A stretch of 64,000 nucleotides of DNA from Lithobates sylvaticus (Eukaryota > Chordata > Amphibia > Anura > Ranidae), in the NCBI GenBank assembly GCA_028564925.1, contig CM053029.1, forward strand, positions 582,970,742-583,034,741. The letters run 5' to 3'. The notes below the pieces were generated by a model that saw only the letters and a list, made by a program, of their open reading frames with translations, did no database searches and had not been told where the DNA came from. Each line of letters starts with the position of its first letter. Within the stretch, counting starts at the first letter, position 1. Below, piece after piece: positions 9,847 to 20,480 of this stretch. Position numbers and translations under genes: made by a program.

Positions 9847-10015
9847 AGGGTTTGATTTACTAAAGGAGCTGCAAATCTTTACACAATAAATTGTGTGAAT
9901 ATTTACTTCATTGATACATGAAAAGCAAATTCCTATTTACTTTGGTCTTTGCATAAGTAGATAATTAAAGTGAATATTTTATGAAGATTCTCAACTCCTT
10001 TAGTAAATCAGCCCA
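9847..10015. mobile_element. Small fold-back element
   Basis: Left end GATTTACTAAAGGAGC, right end CTCCTTTAGTAAATCAGCC, with an AT-rich interior that is itself self-complementary (TGAATATTTAC and GTGAATATTTT words). The superfamily is unresolved. Confidence 0.6.
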
Positions 10016-10762
10016 TGAGCCTTTAATGCTCTCCACCTTTATATACTAGTTAAAATGAAGGACAGGAAACCAAAGGTACATTATGTAAAAGAAATGTTTG
10101 CAATGTTTATATACACTGTAACAAAAAGGATGTTAAACACATAAACAGCACAGAAAAAAACAGATAATACATCTTCTTATGTTATTTTATATCCAAAGGA
10201 TACAATGTAACAACAGGGATGTTAAAGTATACATAAAGCACACATAAATAGAAAATGCATCTTATTGTGTTATCTATCCTATATTGGAAAGGATAAAATG
10301 GTACAAAGGAGATGTTAAAGTATCTAAACAACACAGGGAAATGGATAATATATCTGATTATGTTATTTATTTTTCTATATTTGAAAGGATAAAATGGGAC
10401 AAAAGGGATGTTACAGAATATATACAGCAGAGGAAAACAGATAATACATCATATTGTTGTTTTTTTTTTTATCTTATATTGGAAAGGATACAATATAATA
10501 AAAGGGATGGTAAAGTATATATACCACAGAGGAAAATAGATAATATATCTTATTATGTTATTTATTTATCCTATATTGGGAAGGATACAATATAACAACA
10601 AGGGTGTTAAAGTATATAAACAGCACAGGGAAAATGAGAATATATCTTCTTGTGTTAATTATTTTTTTAATCAAAAATGTAGAATATAACAACAGGGATG
10701 TGAAAGTTACATATAGAGAGGAAAACAGAAATACATATCTTATTATGTTATTTATTTGATTC

Positions 10763-10913
10763 CTACATTGTAAGCTCTAAGTAGCAGGGCCCTCTGATTC
10801 CTCCTGTATTGAATTGTGTTGTAACTGTACTGTCTGCCGCCATGTTGTAAAGCGCTGTGAAAACTGTTGGCGCTTTATAAATCCTGTATTATAATAATAT
10901 TAATAATAATATA
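10763..10913 (+). mobile_element. SINE with L2-like tail, plus orientation
   Basis: Starts ATTGTAAGCTCTAAG, contains GGGCCCTCTGATTCC, and ends GGCGCTTTATAAATCC followed by a TATAATAATATTAATAA tail. Inserted in the ~100-bp tandem array. Confidence 0.75.
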
Positions 10914-11715
10914 TTGGAGTCTATGTAACAAAGGAGTTGTAAAAGTATATAAAACACAGGAAAATAGATAATATATCTTATTATGTTATTTGTTATTCAA
11001 TATTGGAAAAATAAAATGGTGACATGGGGGCAAAGGGGATGTTATTTTTTTATTTTTATTATTTTATATTGGAAATTATAAACTGTGACAAAAGGGATCT
11101 TATATATAATATAATATATATATATTATATATGCCATGTGAAAAAGAAAATATTTTATTATTTATATTTATTTATAGCAAAATGCATGTCAAAGTATATA
11201 TACCACACAGGAAACAGAAAATATCTTATTATATTATTTATTTATCCTATAACAAAAGTGATGGTAAACTATAAACAGCATAGGAAAATACATATTACAT
11301 CTTCTTGTTTTTATTTTTTTATTTTTTTTATTCTGTATTGAAAATGATAAACTGTAACAAAAAGGATCTTAAAGTATATATACTACACATGAAAATAGAT
11401 ATTATATCTTATTATGTTATTTATTTATCCTATAACAAAAGGGATGGTAAACTATAAACAGCATAGGAAAATACATATTACATCTTCTTGTTTTTATTTT
11501 TTTTTATTCTGTATTGAAAATGATAAACTGTAACAAAAAGGATCTTAAAGTATATATACTACACATGAAAATAGATAATACATATTACATCTTCTTGGTT
11601 TTTTTATTTTTTTATTCTTTATTGAAAATGGTAAACTGTAACAAAAAAAGGATCTTAAAGTATATATATACCACACAGGAACATAAAATAGATAAAGTAT
11701 CTTATTATGTTATAT

Positions 11716-11719
<4 letters not shown>

Positions 11720-11792
<73 letters not shown>
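11720..11792. repeat. (AT)n microsatellite
   Basis: About 36 AT units. A similar tract is at 12528-12595. Both lie in the ~100-bp array where single units contain TATATATA. Confidence 0.95.
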
Positions 11793-11796
<4 letters not shown>

Positions 11797-12011
11797 TTAT
11801 TTATATATATTATAATATTATCTTATTAGCCTATATCAAAAGTGATGTTAAAGTATAAACAGCATAGGAAAATAGGAAAATACATAATAAATCTTATTCT
11901 TGAAAGGGATAAACTGCAGCACAAAGGATCTTAAAGTCCTTAAAGTAATATAAATTCAATTAAATAAAATTAAAGTAGTATCTTAAAATGCTACACAGGA
12001 AAATAGATACT

Positions 12012-12191
12012 GTGGGATGATTTACTAAAACTGGAGAGTGCAAAATCTGGTGCAGTTGTGCATGGTAGCCAATCAGATTCTAACTACAGCTTGCTCAATT
12101 AAACTTTGACAAAAAAAACTGGAAGCTGATTGGTTTCTATGCAGAGCTGCACCAGATTTTGCACTCTCCAGTTTTAGTAAATCATCCCACA
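12012..12191. mobile_element. Complete fold-back MITE, TTTACTAAAAC family
   Basis: Arms GGGATGATTTACTAAAAC and GTTTTAGTAAATCATCCC enclose matching CTGGAGAGTGCAAAATC and GATTTTGCACTCTCCAG segments. The sequence outside the element is also inverted-repeated, so no ordinary target duplication can be read. Confidence 0.8.
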
Positions 12192-12377
12192 GTATCTATT
12201 TTCCTGTGTAGTATATATATATATATTTTAAGATCCTTTTTGTTACAGTTTATCCCTTTCAAGAATAAGATTTATTCTGTATTTTCCTGTGCTGTTTATA
12301 CTTTAAGGTCACTTTTGGTATAGGATAGATAAATAACATAATAAGATATAGCTATCTATTTAGTAAATGAACCCCTA
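12192..12377 (-). repeat. Inverted array unit bounded by MITE ends
   Basis: From 12192 to about 12348 the array sequence runs in reverse and pairs with 11821-12011 (shared words TATTTTCCTGTG, AGTTTATCCCTTTC and AAGAATAAGATTTATT in reverse orientation). It is followed by TTTAGTAAATGAACCCC (12358-12375), which resembles a MITE terminus; the direct orientation then resumes. Confidence 0.7.
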
Positions 12378-12523
12378 TATCTTATTATGGTATTTATTTA
12401 TCCTATAAAAGGGATGTTAAAATATATAAACAGCATAGGAAAATAGATAATAAATCTTCCTTTTTTTTTTATTTTATTTTTATTCTATATTGGAAATGAT
12501 CAATGCAACAAAAAGGATATTAA

Positions 12524-12596
<73 letters not shown>

Positions 12597-12744
12597 CACA
12601 GGAAACTAGAATATATAGATATTATTATGTATTTTTTTTCCTTTATGTTGTTGTGCTGCTGTCAAATTGAAAGAAAGCTTCTAAAATATAATTAACGGAT
12701 TTTTATTTTATAAAATGCCTGGGTAATAAGTTGGCTACTTGTGT

Positions 12745-12807
12745 AAAAAATAACCCCCTCTAAATAATCTCTGAGTTTTATATATATATATATATTTTTT
12801 TTTTCTG

Positions 12808-12843
<36 letters not shown>

Positions 12844-12934
12844 TCAGAGATTATTTAGAGATTATTCAGAAAAATTATTCAGATTATTCAGATTATTCAG
12901 AAAAAAAAAATATATATATATATATATATTATTT

Positions 12935-12991
<57 letters not shown>

Positions 12992-13004
12992 TCTGAGTTT
13001 TTAT
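12745..13004. repeat. (TA)n tracts with flanking hairpin
   Basis: AAATAATCTCTGAGTTT before and AAACTCAGAGATTATTT after the first TA tract form an inverted repeat (12758-12863). A CAGATTAT trimer and two further TA tracts follow. Confidence 0.9.
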
Positions 13005-13690
13005 TATAGGTGTGCTCCTCCATTCGCATTAGCTTGGTTGCATTGCCAGTTCTAGGAAGCCATAGAGAGGAATGCAGTGTGTGCTTACAGTAGGAAATCA
13101 GAGCTGGTCACCCTTTGCTTTGGTCTTATCTCGGAATCCTTGCTTTTAATGAGCCAGATTAAGCCGCATGTAAAGTTTTAACTAGGTTTAAATGAGGTAT
13201 AAAAGTATATGAAAAGGGAGCACCCTGATAAAAGGACATTGATGTGAAGCAGCCTGGCTGGGGGAGACTTATCTGCAGGGTATTCATTTCTACATTAAGG
13301 CAAATCATCGCAGGGAAATCGATATGGTCAAATCTAGAGTAGAAAGTATTTCAAACACAGCTGTGATTTGCAGATAACATCAAACGGTAAAGGGCTGACT
13401 GTTGTGTGCTGCTTGGGGACAAAGAGAGAAGACAGCAACCTTTATGTAGGGGCTACACATTGGTTACAACAAATCAATGGCCACACTGATACTCTTTAAT
13501 GAAAATACACTGATTACATCTACAGCAGCAAGCCTGAGTAAGGAGTATGCGATGTCCACCCTCCATCAGATGCATTGTTATTAGGACTGACTCAGCAAAT
13601 ATTGCTCATAGCAACTAAACTGCTTCCAACTGTCATTTATGCATTCAGGTATTTGCTGTTGGCAACATAGAAATGTTTTTGCATGTTATG
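13005..13690. promoter_or_regulatory. Repeat-free island with regulatory-type motifs
   Basis: No recognisable repeat over about 680 bp. Visible words include a MARE/AP-1-type TGACTCAGCA (13588-13597), a palindromic E-box ACAGCTGT near 13358, GATA sites (CTTATCTGC near 13269 and GCAGATAAC near 13370) and several TTAAT/TCAAT words. This looks like conserved non-coding DNA, but that is an inference without an alignment. Confidence 0.3.
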
Positions 13691-13698
13691 TATGAGCA

Positions 13699-15399
13699 CA
13701 TTTTATTAGGGCGGTGGAAATTAAAGATTAATTCCTCGATTAATCGTTCATTTTTTTGATCGATCAAAATTATTTTGAGCAAATAAAAACCTCTCCGCCG
13801 GCTTCCGAGTCTTCAGGATGTTCCGTCGGAACTCTAGCACTGACGTAAGTATTTTTTTTCCACAGTAGTGTGACAATCCCTCCACCTCCGCTCTAACTAA
13901 TCACTCTCAGCTTATGGCATGGACCCCTGTGCCAACAGGTGGTTATGCAAGCGGGTATCAAAAGAGTTAACTTCTCTCACGTCTCCTTAGATCTCAGCAA
14001 GGACGCCAGGTCATGGGTAGAAAGAAAAGATCTAAGTGCTCACCGCTTAAGTATAAGATTTAATTTTTGTGTTCAAACACAAACTACTCACATAAAGATG
14101 ATAAAAACACAGCATGTAAAGCCGACAATCGTGTTAGTTCCATAGGGCAGCAGCGGGTGATGTCATGCGTAGCTCCTCCCCGTATGCGTTACGTTCAATC
14201 AGAACTTTGACGTCACTGGACTCCTCCCCCTTCCCTTCATTAGCAGACAGAGGCACTTGGGGATGGGGGGAGGAGTCCGGTGATGTCGATGTCCATGACG
14301 TCACCGGACTCCTCCCCCTTCCGTACGGGGGAGGAGCTACGCATGACGTCACCCGCTGCTGCCCTATGGAACTAACACGATTGTCGGCTTTACATGCTGT
14401 GTTTTTATCATCTTTATGTGAGTACAGTAGTTTGTGTTTGAACACAAAAATTAAATCTTATACTTAAAGCGGAGTTCCACCCTAAAGTGGAACTTCCGCT
14501 TATCGGATTCCTCCCCCCCTCCGGTGCCACGATTGGCACCTTTCAGGGGGGAGGGGGGGTGCAGATACCTGTATAATACAGGTATCTGCACCCACTTCCG
14601 TATAGCTGCCCCGCCCCTATCCGGAGCTGCCCCGCCCCTATCCGGAGTGGCCCCGTTGTGTCTTGGGAAACACAGTTCCCAGGACACAGTGGGGACCAAT
14701 AGAGGCGCGCAGCGCGACTCGCGCATGCGCAGTAGGGAACCGGGCAGTGAAGACGTTGCGTCTTCACTTCCTGATTCCCTGACAGAGGATGGCAGGGGGG
14801 CAGCGAGAGACGAGCGGTCTCTCGTCACATTCTGCCTACACCGCTGGAACCAGGAACAGGTAAGTGTCCATTTATTAAAAGTCAGCAGCTGCACTATTTG
14901 TAGCTGCTGACTTTTAATATTTTTTGTGCGGGTGCAGCTCCGCTTTAAGCGGTGAGCACTTAGATCTTTTCTTTCTACCTATGACCTTGCTGAGATCTAA
15001 GGAGACGTGAGAGAAGTTTATGGTCCGTGTTAACTCTTCCATGCCATTAGGTGAGAGTGATTAGTTAGACCGGAGGTGGAGGGATTGTCACACTACTGTG
15101 GAAAAAAAAATGACTTACGTCAGTGCTACAGTTTGAATTTAAAACGTATTTGTGTGAACTGTGAAGTTAAGTCATGGATTGTGGAAACTAACTAGTGACG
15201 GGTGATTATGTATACATATATAGTGTATACCACATTTAACACTGACTAATGCAGTGTTGCAATGCAAGGAGATCAGCTAAAAGTAGTTGGATCTGTATGT
15301 GCGTTATAATTAATCCAAAATTAGTTGATTAATCGATTTAAAAAAAAAATTGATTAATCGAACATGAAAATTTAAATCAGTAACAGCCCTACATTTCAT
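13699..15399. mobile_element. Long fold-back hAT-derived element
   Basis: Ends TAGGGCGGTG and CAGCCCTA with an 8-bp target duplication CATTTTAT/CATTTCAT (13699-13706 and 15392-15399, one mismatch), which is the hAT hallmark. The interior is a giant imperfect palindrome: AGTGTGACAATCCCTCC, AGATCTCAGCAAGG and CAAACACAAACTACT on the left reappear reversed on the right, centred near 14280. Near the ends are TTAATCGAT-type words. No transposase was recognised. A TTAA-target MITE is nested in the right arm. Confidence 0.75.
14464..14948. mobile_element. TTAA-target (piggyBac-like) MITE nested in the hAT element
   Basis: Ends AGCGGAGTTCC (14468) and GAGCTCCGCT (to 14944) between TTAA at 14464-14467 and 14945-14948. 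The uninterrupted counterpart in the opposite arm of the host palindrome (near 14045-14060, reversed) reads TACTTAAGCGGTG with one TTAA, so the 4-bp duplication is read directly. Inside is the hairpin AAGTCAGCAGCT..AGCTGCTGACTT (14876-14916). No transposase. Confidence 0.8.
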
Positions 15400-15485
15400 A
15401 TATGTATGTTGCAAAAATATTCTTGATGCCATAAGTAACCAGTCAAAATCCTTGTTTCAGTTTGAAGTGGAACTTTAGTCAGAAA

Positions 15486-15926
15486 TTAAAGTGGTTGTAA
15501 ACCCACTTTTTGTACTTTCACCTATAGGTATGCCTAGAATAAGGCTTACCTATAGGTAGTGGAAATATCTCCTAAACGAGCGCCGTTTAGGAGATATTTC
15601 ACTTGTAGTCCCCCGGAAATCTGTACGCGCATGCGTGGGGAAGAAACAAAACTAAATGCCGTTTGTTCTCTAGCATATGCTGCTAGTGGCGGCTCCCGTG
15701 CGCATGCGCAGGAGTGATGTCACGCGGCTCCGGTGAATCACAGAGCCGGAGTCCGCGGCCCCGAAGGAAGAGGGCAAGAAGATGGACGCTGCCCAAACAG
15801 GGGACATCGCTGGATTCTTTTGCAGGTAAGTGGCACATAATGGGCTAGTATGCATCTTTTCTTTTGCAGGCTGCAGCAGCTAGCAAAAGAGGAAGTAAAA
15901 CCCATCAGGGTTTACTTCCTCTTTAA
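15486..15926. mobile_element. TTAA MITE, GTTGTAAACCC subfamily
   Basis: TTAA, then AGTGGTTGTAAACCC on the left and GGGTTTACTTCCTCT then TTAA on the right. It contains a hairpin with arms ATATCTCCTAAACG and CGTTTAGGAGATAT. Confidence 0.65.
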
Positions 15927-16393
15927 AGCAGAGTTCTGCTAAAAAAAAAAAAAAAATTAAAAGTCAGCAGCTACAATACTGCAACTGCTGACTTTTAATA
16001 ATCGGACACTTACCTGTCCCTGGTTCCAGCGATGCGGGGGAACGAAGCCCCCCTCGTCTCCCCCTCCTCTATGCGGCACCGGTATTGCAAGTGTGGGAGC
16101 CCGGATGTGGCTTCACAGGCACCCACTGCACATGCGCGAGCCGCACCGTGCGCCGTGACTGGCCGGGCAATCATCTGGGACCTGTGACGCGTCCCAGATG
16201 ATTGCCGAGAGGGAGGTGGAGGAGATCTCCCTTCCAGTGCCGCAGTGTGCCAGGAGGAAGTGGGAGCTGGAACCCTCTAAAAAGAGGGTACCAGCCCCCC
16301 ACCCAAAAAAAAAATGACATGCCAATCGTGGCATGTCAGAGGGTCATCTCCCTTAAAGCGGAAGTTCCATTTTTGGGTGGAACTCTGCTGTAA
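15923..16393. mobile_element. TTAA MITE sharing a junction with its neighbour
   Basis: Left AGCAGAGTTCTGCT after the TTAA shared with the preceding element; right GGAACTCTGCT then GTAA, a one-base decay of TTAA. It holds the AGTCAGCAGCT hairpin (15960-15997) and, near its right end, the GGAAGTTCC../GGTGGAACT hairpin also seen at the left end of 14464-14948. Confidence 0.6.
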
Positions 16394-16465
16394 AGCAGTT
16401 GTATCCTCCTCATTCACATTTTTACCTACAGGTAAGTCTATAATAAAGCTTACCTGTAGGTAAAA

Positions 16466-16815
16466 TGAAAGGGGTTGTAAACCTTTGTGTTTTTTCATCT
16501 TATGCATTAAGGTGAAAAAACACCTGGCAGTGTTCCAATCCAATGACGCGGGGGTGGGGCCGAGTCACACATTCGATGGCTATGGACGCCGAATGCTGGA
16601 CTCGGGAGCGCGGCCGTAAGGTAACCCCCTTTGGGAGAGCACTTCTCCTAGGGGCTTATCTGATGTGGGGAGGAGCTGAGAGAGCCACCGGGGGACCCCA
16701 GAAAAAGAAGGTTCGGGGGCACTCTGTGCAAAACAAGCTGCACAGTGGCGGTAAGTATGATATGTTTGTTATTTAAAAAAAACAAAAAAAAAACAAACCC
16801 TTACAATCACTTTAA
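16466..16815. mobile_element. TTAA MITE nested in a TTAA MITE
   Basis: Left TGAA (decayed TTAA) then AGGGGTTGTAAACC; right CCCTTACAATCACT then TTAA (16812-16815). It interrupts the fold-back of the host element. Similar right ends lie at about 40337 and 61346. Confidence 0.6.
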
Positions 16816-16925
16816 TATCTCCCAAACCTGTACGGTTTAGGAGATATTCACCTTGCATGCAGCCGCTGATGTCAGCTGCGCTTGCGCTCTGAAGCTCTTT
16901 GCCAGAACAGAGGACTCTTGCACAT

Positions 16926-17095
16926 GTTACATATTTACATAGTTACATAGTTAGCTAGGCCGAAAAAAGACACAAGTCCATCCAGTTCAACCATAAAAAA
17001 AAGAAATAATAAATAAAAATAAAATATATCGTACAATCCAATAAACCCCATTCTATACCCACAGTTGATCCAGAGGAAGGCAAAAAAAAAAAAAT
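16926..17095. repeat. Dispersed repeat with TTACATAGTTACATAG
   Basis: The sequence continues GACACAAGTCCATCCAG and TTCAACC. A related copy at 56194-56255 reads GTCCATCCAGTTCCACC. This repeat is common in vertebrate intergenic DNA; I do not know its superfamily with certainty. Confidence 0.6.
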
Positions 17096-17429
17096 GTGCG
17101 GGAGTGATGTCATCACGGCCCTGGCCACTCAGAGCGCTGGAGCCACGAACCCCCAGAAGAAACGTCGAGGCAACATGTCAGCTCCCTCAGCGGTGACTGG
17201 GAGGCAGTGCGAGCGCTTTGTTCTAAGGTAAGTATTTCATAATGAGCTAGTATGCAATACATGCTGCGAGCTGTCATACATCAGGAGCTAGTGGGAGGGA
17301 CTCCTGATCATGTGACCACTGACAGCTAATCACAGTTATCAAATGAGCAGGAAGTCTGTCCCACCTCCTGGTGTTAAGACCCAGTTGAAGGGCTGCAGGA
17401 ATGGGGAGGGAAATGGTTAACTATTATTG

Positions 17430-17612
17430 TTATTACTTCTTTTTATTAACATGAGAATAATTATAGCAATTATTGTTAATAATAATAATAATAATTATTA
17501 TTATTATTAATATTATTATTATGGATGTTGCTATTAAGGTAATAATAACAATGATAACAATAATATTAATAATAATAGTATTATTATTAATAATAATAAT
17601 AATAATAATAAT
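17430..17612. repeat. TAA/TTA microsatellite
   Basis: Interspersed ATT, TTA and AAT runs, the longest at 17578-17612. Confidence 0.95.
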
Positions 17613-18265
17613 AAGAGTGTAACACCCCCTAGCTGTGTTGCTTGAGTGCTAGACTTTTGTGGTAGTGTAGGTTACATTTTCAGGCTTGGCTGGCTGCCAA
17701 GCCTGTGTGTTTTTTTTCTGGGTTGGGTGAGTGACTCAGGTAGGCTGGATGACTCCTCAGCAGCTTCTCTGTTGAACTCCTACCTGCTAGCTGGAAACTA
17801 GGAGAACATTTCAGAAGCAGTTAGGAGGAGGTAGGAGGAGCTAGCTTTAGTGTTCTAAGGGCCCTGACCAATCCCCAACAGAAGGGTTGGCAGGGGGCAG
17901 GCTTCCTCAAATACTCTGGGTCAGCCCACCTGGGGCAGTGTGGAGTTTGGATGGAAGCTGGAGATGGAGTATTAGGCTGTCATGGCCTTTAAGGGAGCTC
18001 CCCAGTCTGGGGGCGGGGGGCGTAGTGACCTTGGGTGCAGAAATCCCTCACAGGTGTCCTTGCCAGGAGTCAATGGAAGCAAGGAGGGGACAGGCGGGAG
18101 AACACTGCCAGTCAAGTTTCCACGAGGAAAGGACAAGCCAAGGGGGCTGGTGAGTAACACACAGTCAGGAGGACATGCTTGAGAGGACTGGGATGGAGCA
18201 GTCTGGGATGGATGTAGAGCCAGTCAGGAGGCAGGAGAAAGGGGCAGCTGCAGCCAGGATAGGTA
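17613..18265. other. No gene recognised; GC-richer segment
   Basis: Starts TGTAACACCCCC and has a different composition from the AT-rich microsatellite before it. No end repeat or coding frame was found. The open frames at 17887-18182 have no recognised domain. Confidence 0.4.
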
Positions 18266-19330
18266 TATAGGTGGGTATACACATGTATATACAGTAATAT
18301 ACGTGTGTGTGTGTGTATATATCCCCAGAGAGACGCCCACTTACATCAAGGTCCCCCGAGAGCCCCCACCTTAAATCAGGGTCCCCAGAGAGCCTCCCCC
18401 TTAAATCAGGGTTCCCAGAGAGCTACCACCTTACATCAGGGTCCCCAGAGAGCCTCCCCCTTAAATCAGGGTCCCCAGAGAGACTCCCCCCTAAAATAAG
18501 GGTCCCCAGAGAGCCTCCCCCTTAAAGACAGGTCCCCAGAGAGCCTCCCCCTTAAAATCAGGGTCCCCAGAGAGCCTCCCCCTTGTATCAGGGTCCCCAA
18601 AGAGCCCCCCACTTACATCAGGGTCCCCAGAGAGCCTCCCCTCCCCTTGGGGACCCCTGCAGAGACTCGGGGCTATGGGCCCCAGATTCAGGGCTATAGC
18701 CCCAAAAGCCACCCCCTAGGTCTATAAAAGATCTGGGGCTAGAGCCCATAGCAGCCTAGTAAAGAAAGCCATACCCTTGGGTGGGCATACACATATATAT
18801 ACAGTAATATACGTGTGTGTGTGTATATATATCCCCAGAGAGACCCCCACTTACATCAGGGTCCCCAGAGAGCCCCCACCTTACATCAGGGTCCCCAAAG
18901 AGCCTCTCCCTTAAAATAAGGGTCCCCAGAGAGCATCCCCTTTAAAATCAGGTCCCCAGAGAGCCTCCCCCTTAAAATCAGGTCCCCCAGAGAGCCTCAC
19001 CCTTAAAATCAGGGTCCCCAGAGAGCCTCCCCCTTAAAATCAGGGTGCCCAGAGAGCCTCCCCCTTGCATCAGGGTCCCCAGAGAGCCCCCCACTTACAT
19101 CAGGGTCCCCAGAGAGCCTCCCACTTAAAATCAAGGTCCCCAGAGAGCCTCCCCTTAAAATCAGGGTCCCCAGAGAGCCACCCACTTACATCAGGGTCCC
19201 CAGAGAGCCCCGCACTTACATCAGAGTCCCCAGAGAGCCTCCCCTCCCCTTGGGGACCCCTGCAGAGGCTCGGTGCTATGGGCCACAGATTCGGGGCTAT
19301 AGCCCCAAAAGCCACCCCCTAGCGACGCCA
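18266..19330. repeat. Duplicated minisatellite block, ~31-bp unit
   Basis: Two similar halves (about 18266-18740 and 18775-19330). Each starts with GTATACACAT..ACGTGTGTGTG, continues with a 31-bp unit whose words are AGAGAGCCTCCCCC and TCAGGGTCCCC, and ends with GGGGCTATGGGCC..GCTATAGCCCC. The array and its flanks were copied together. The open frames translate the unit. Confidence 0.9.
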
Positions 19331-19565
19331 CTGATAACAATTATTATTATTATTAGGTATCTTAGTAAAGATGTGGAAAACATTTGCCCAGATATTAGAC
19401 CGGCAGTCCACAATTTAACACATCAAAGGGAAATAAATTATCTAATACAAATCAACAAACTCAAATAATCTTTTTTTTGATTTTTTAAACTAATGAAAAG
19501 AGGACATCTGATGACGATGATGAGATCTTGTAGATGCAGCTAAAGTTCAATCTAGGATTACCTAG

Positions 19566-19911
19566 TAAGGCTGCATTCACACCTGAGCGTAGCTTTTCAG
19601 GCAGAAAATCGCGCGGATTGCAGCGTTTTTAGCGGCGCTTTTTACCGCGATTCGCTGCGTTTTTTACCGCGTTTTGCCGCAAATTTTGTGCAGAGCAAAA
19701 GGTCACCAATGTAAAAAGAATAAAAAACGCCCAAATCTGCCCGATTTGCACGACAAAAAAGGGTCCGGAACTTGTTTGAGCTTCAGGCGTAGGGCTTCAG
19801 GCGTTTTGGAGTGGAGATGTGAACCATCTCCATAGAGAATAATGTATTTTTTCACCTCTAGCGTTTTGTAGCTTCAGGGCGACAAAACGCTCAGGTGTGA
19901 ATGCAGCCTTA
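19566..19911. mobile_element. PIF/Harbinger-like MITE, GGCTGC subfamily
   Basis: Ends GGCTGCATTCACACCTG and CAGGTGTGAATGCAGCC (19569-19908) between TAA and TTA, a TWA target with one mismatch. The interior is rich in GCGTTTT and AAAACGC words. Confidence 0.8.
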
Positions 19912-20250
19912 GTGGTGGTGGTCGGGTTATATCCCCTTACACATAATCACTATTCTGGCTCGTTCAGCATCCCTAAGAAAATGTTATGATTCTGTTTAAT
20001 AAAATCTAATGGGAAGGAAACAAGGAACCAGGTCATTCTGTTTACAGGGTGAGGTATCTGAAGATAAATGACTATGCCTGGATTATGAAGAAAAAGTATT
20101 GTGTGGTGTTATATATCGAGCTCTGCCCATTAATTTACCATTCGCTCCCTCTTCTGTAGCCATCTGCCCCTTACACGTAATGAATTGTCCTCTACAAAGT
20201 AGTAACTGAGTTACTAACGCAATTACTTTTTGGGAGAAGTAATTTGTAAC
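19912..20250. other. No gene or repeat recognised
   Basis: AT-rich sequence without a long open frame or identifiable repeat. Confidence 0.4.
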
Positions 20251-20480
20251 TTAAAGCGGTTCTGCCCCCCCCCCATCCCCTGTTGACCCCCCCCCCCCTA
20301 GTGAGATCTCGGCAGATGAGCCGTTACTGCGCACGCGCGAGTAACGGCAGTGCATGCTGGGCCATCTAAAGTCCCTGTGGGTGTTTCACATGCCCACAGG
20401 CAAGATGGCCCCCAGCACTAAAGAAGAAGACGAGGAACTTCATCGGGACGAAAACCGGCGGCGATCGAGATGGAAGATGG
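20251..20480. mobile_element. Left part of a TTAA MITE
   Basis: TTAA then AGCGGTTCTGCC, as in other TTAA elements here, followed by C-rich runs and GCATGCTGGG..CCCACAGGCAAGATGG. The right end was not found, so the boundary is approximate. Confidence 0.45.

Larger units (their letters stand above)
10060..12660. repeat. Degenerate ~100-bp tandem array
   Basis: A unit of about 100-110 bp repeats some twenty or more times. Each unit has the order GATAAAATG.., AAAGGGATGTTAAAGTATA, AACAGCACAGGAAAATAGATA, TCTTATTATGTTATTTA. The unit is AT-rich and has been invaded by a SINE, (AT)n tracts and a fold-back MITE. One segment is inverted (12192-12348). Confidence 0.85.
16390..17290. mobile_element. TTAA-type MITE interrupted by another
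   Basis: Contains the paired words ACCTACAGGTAAG and CTTACCTGTAGGT, which lie at the same place as in the element at 15486. The matching ATATCTCC hairpin resumes only after 16815, so it is split by the element at 16466-16815. The right end is not clear. Confidence 0.5.

Noticed and set aside
17613-18260. Possible LTR beginning TGTAACACCCCC
   Set aside because: No matching CA end, target duplication or second copy could be found in the window.
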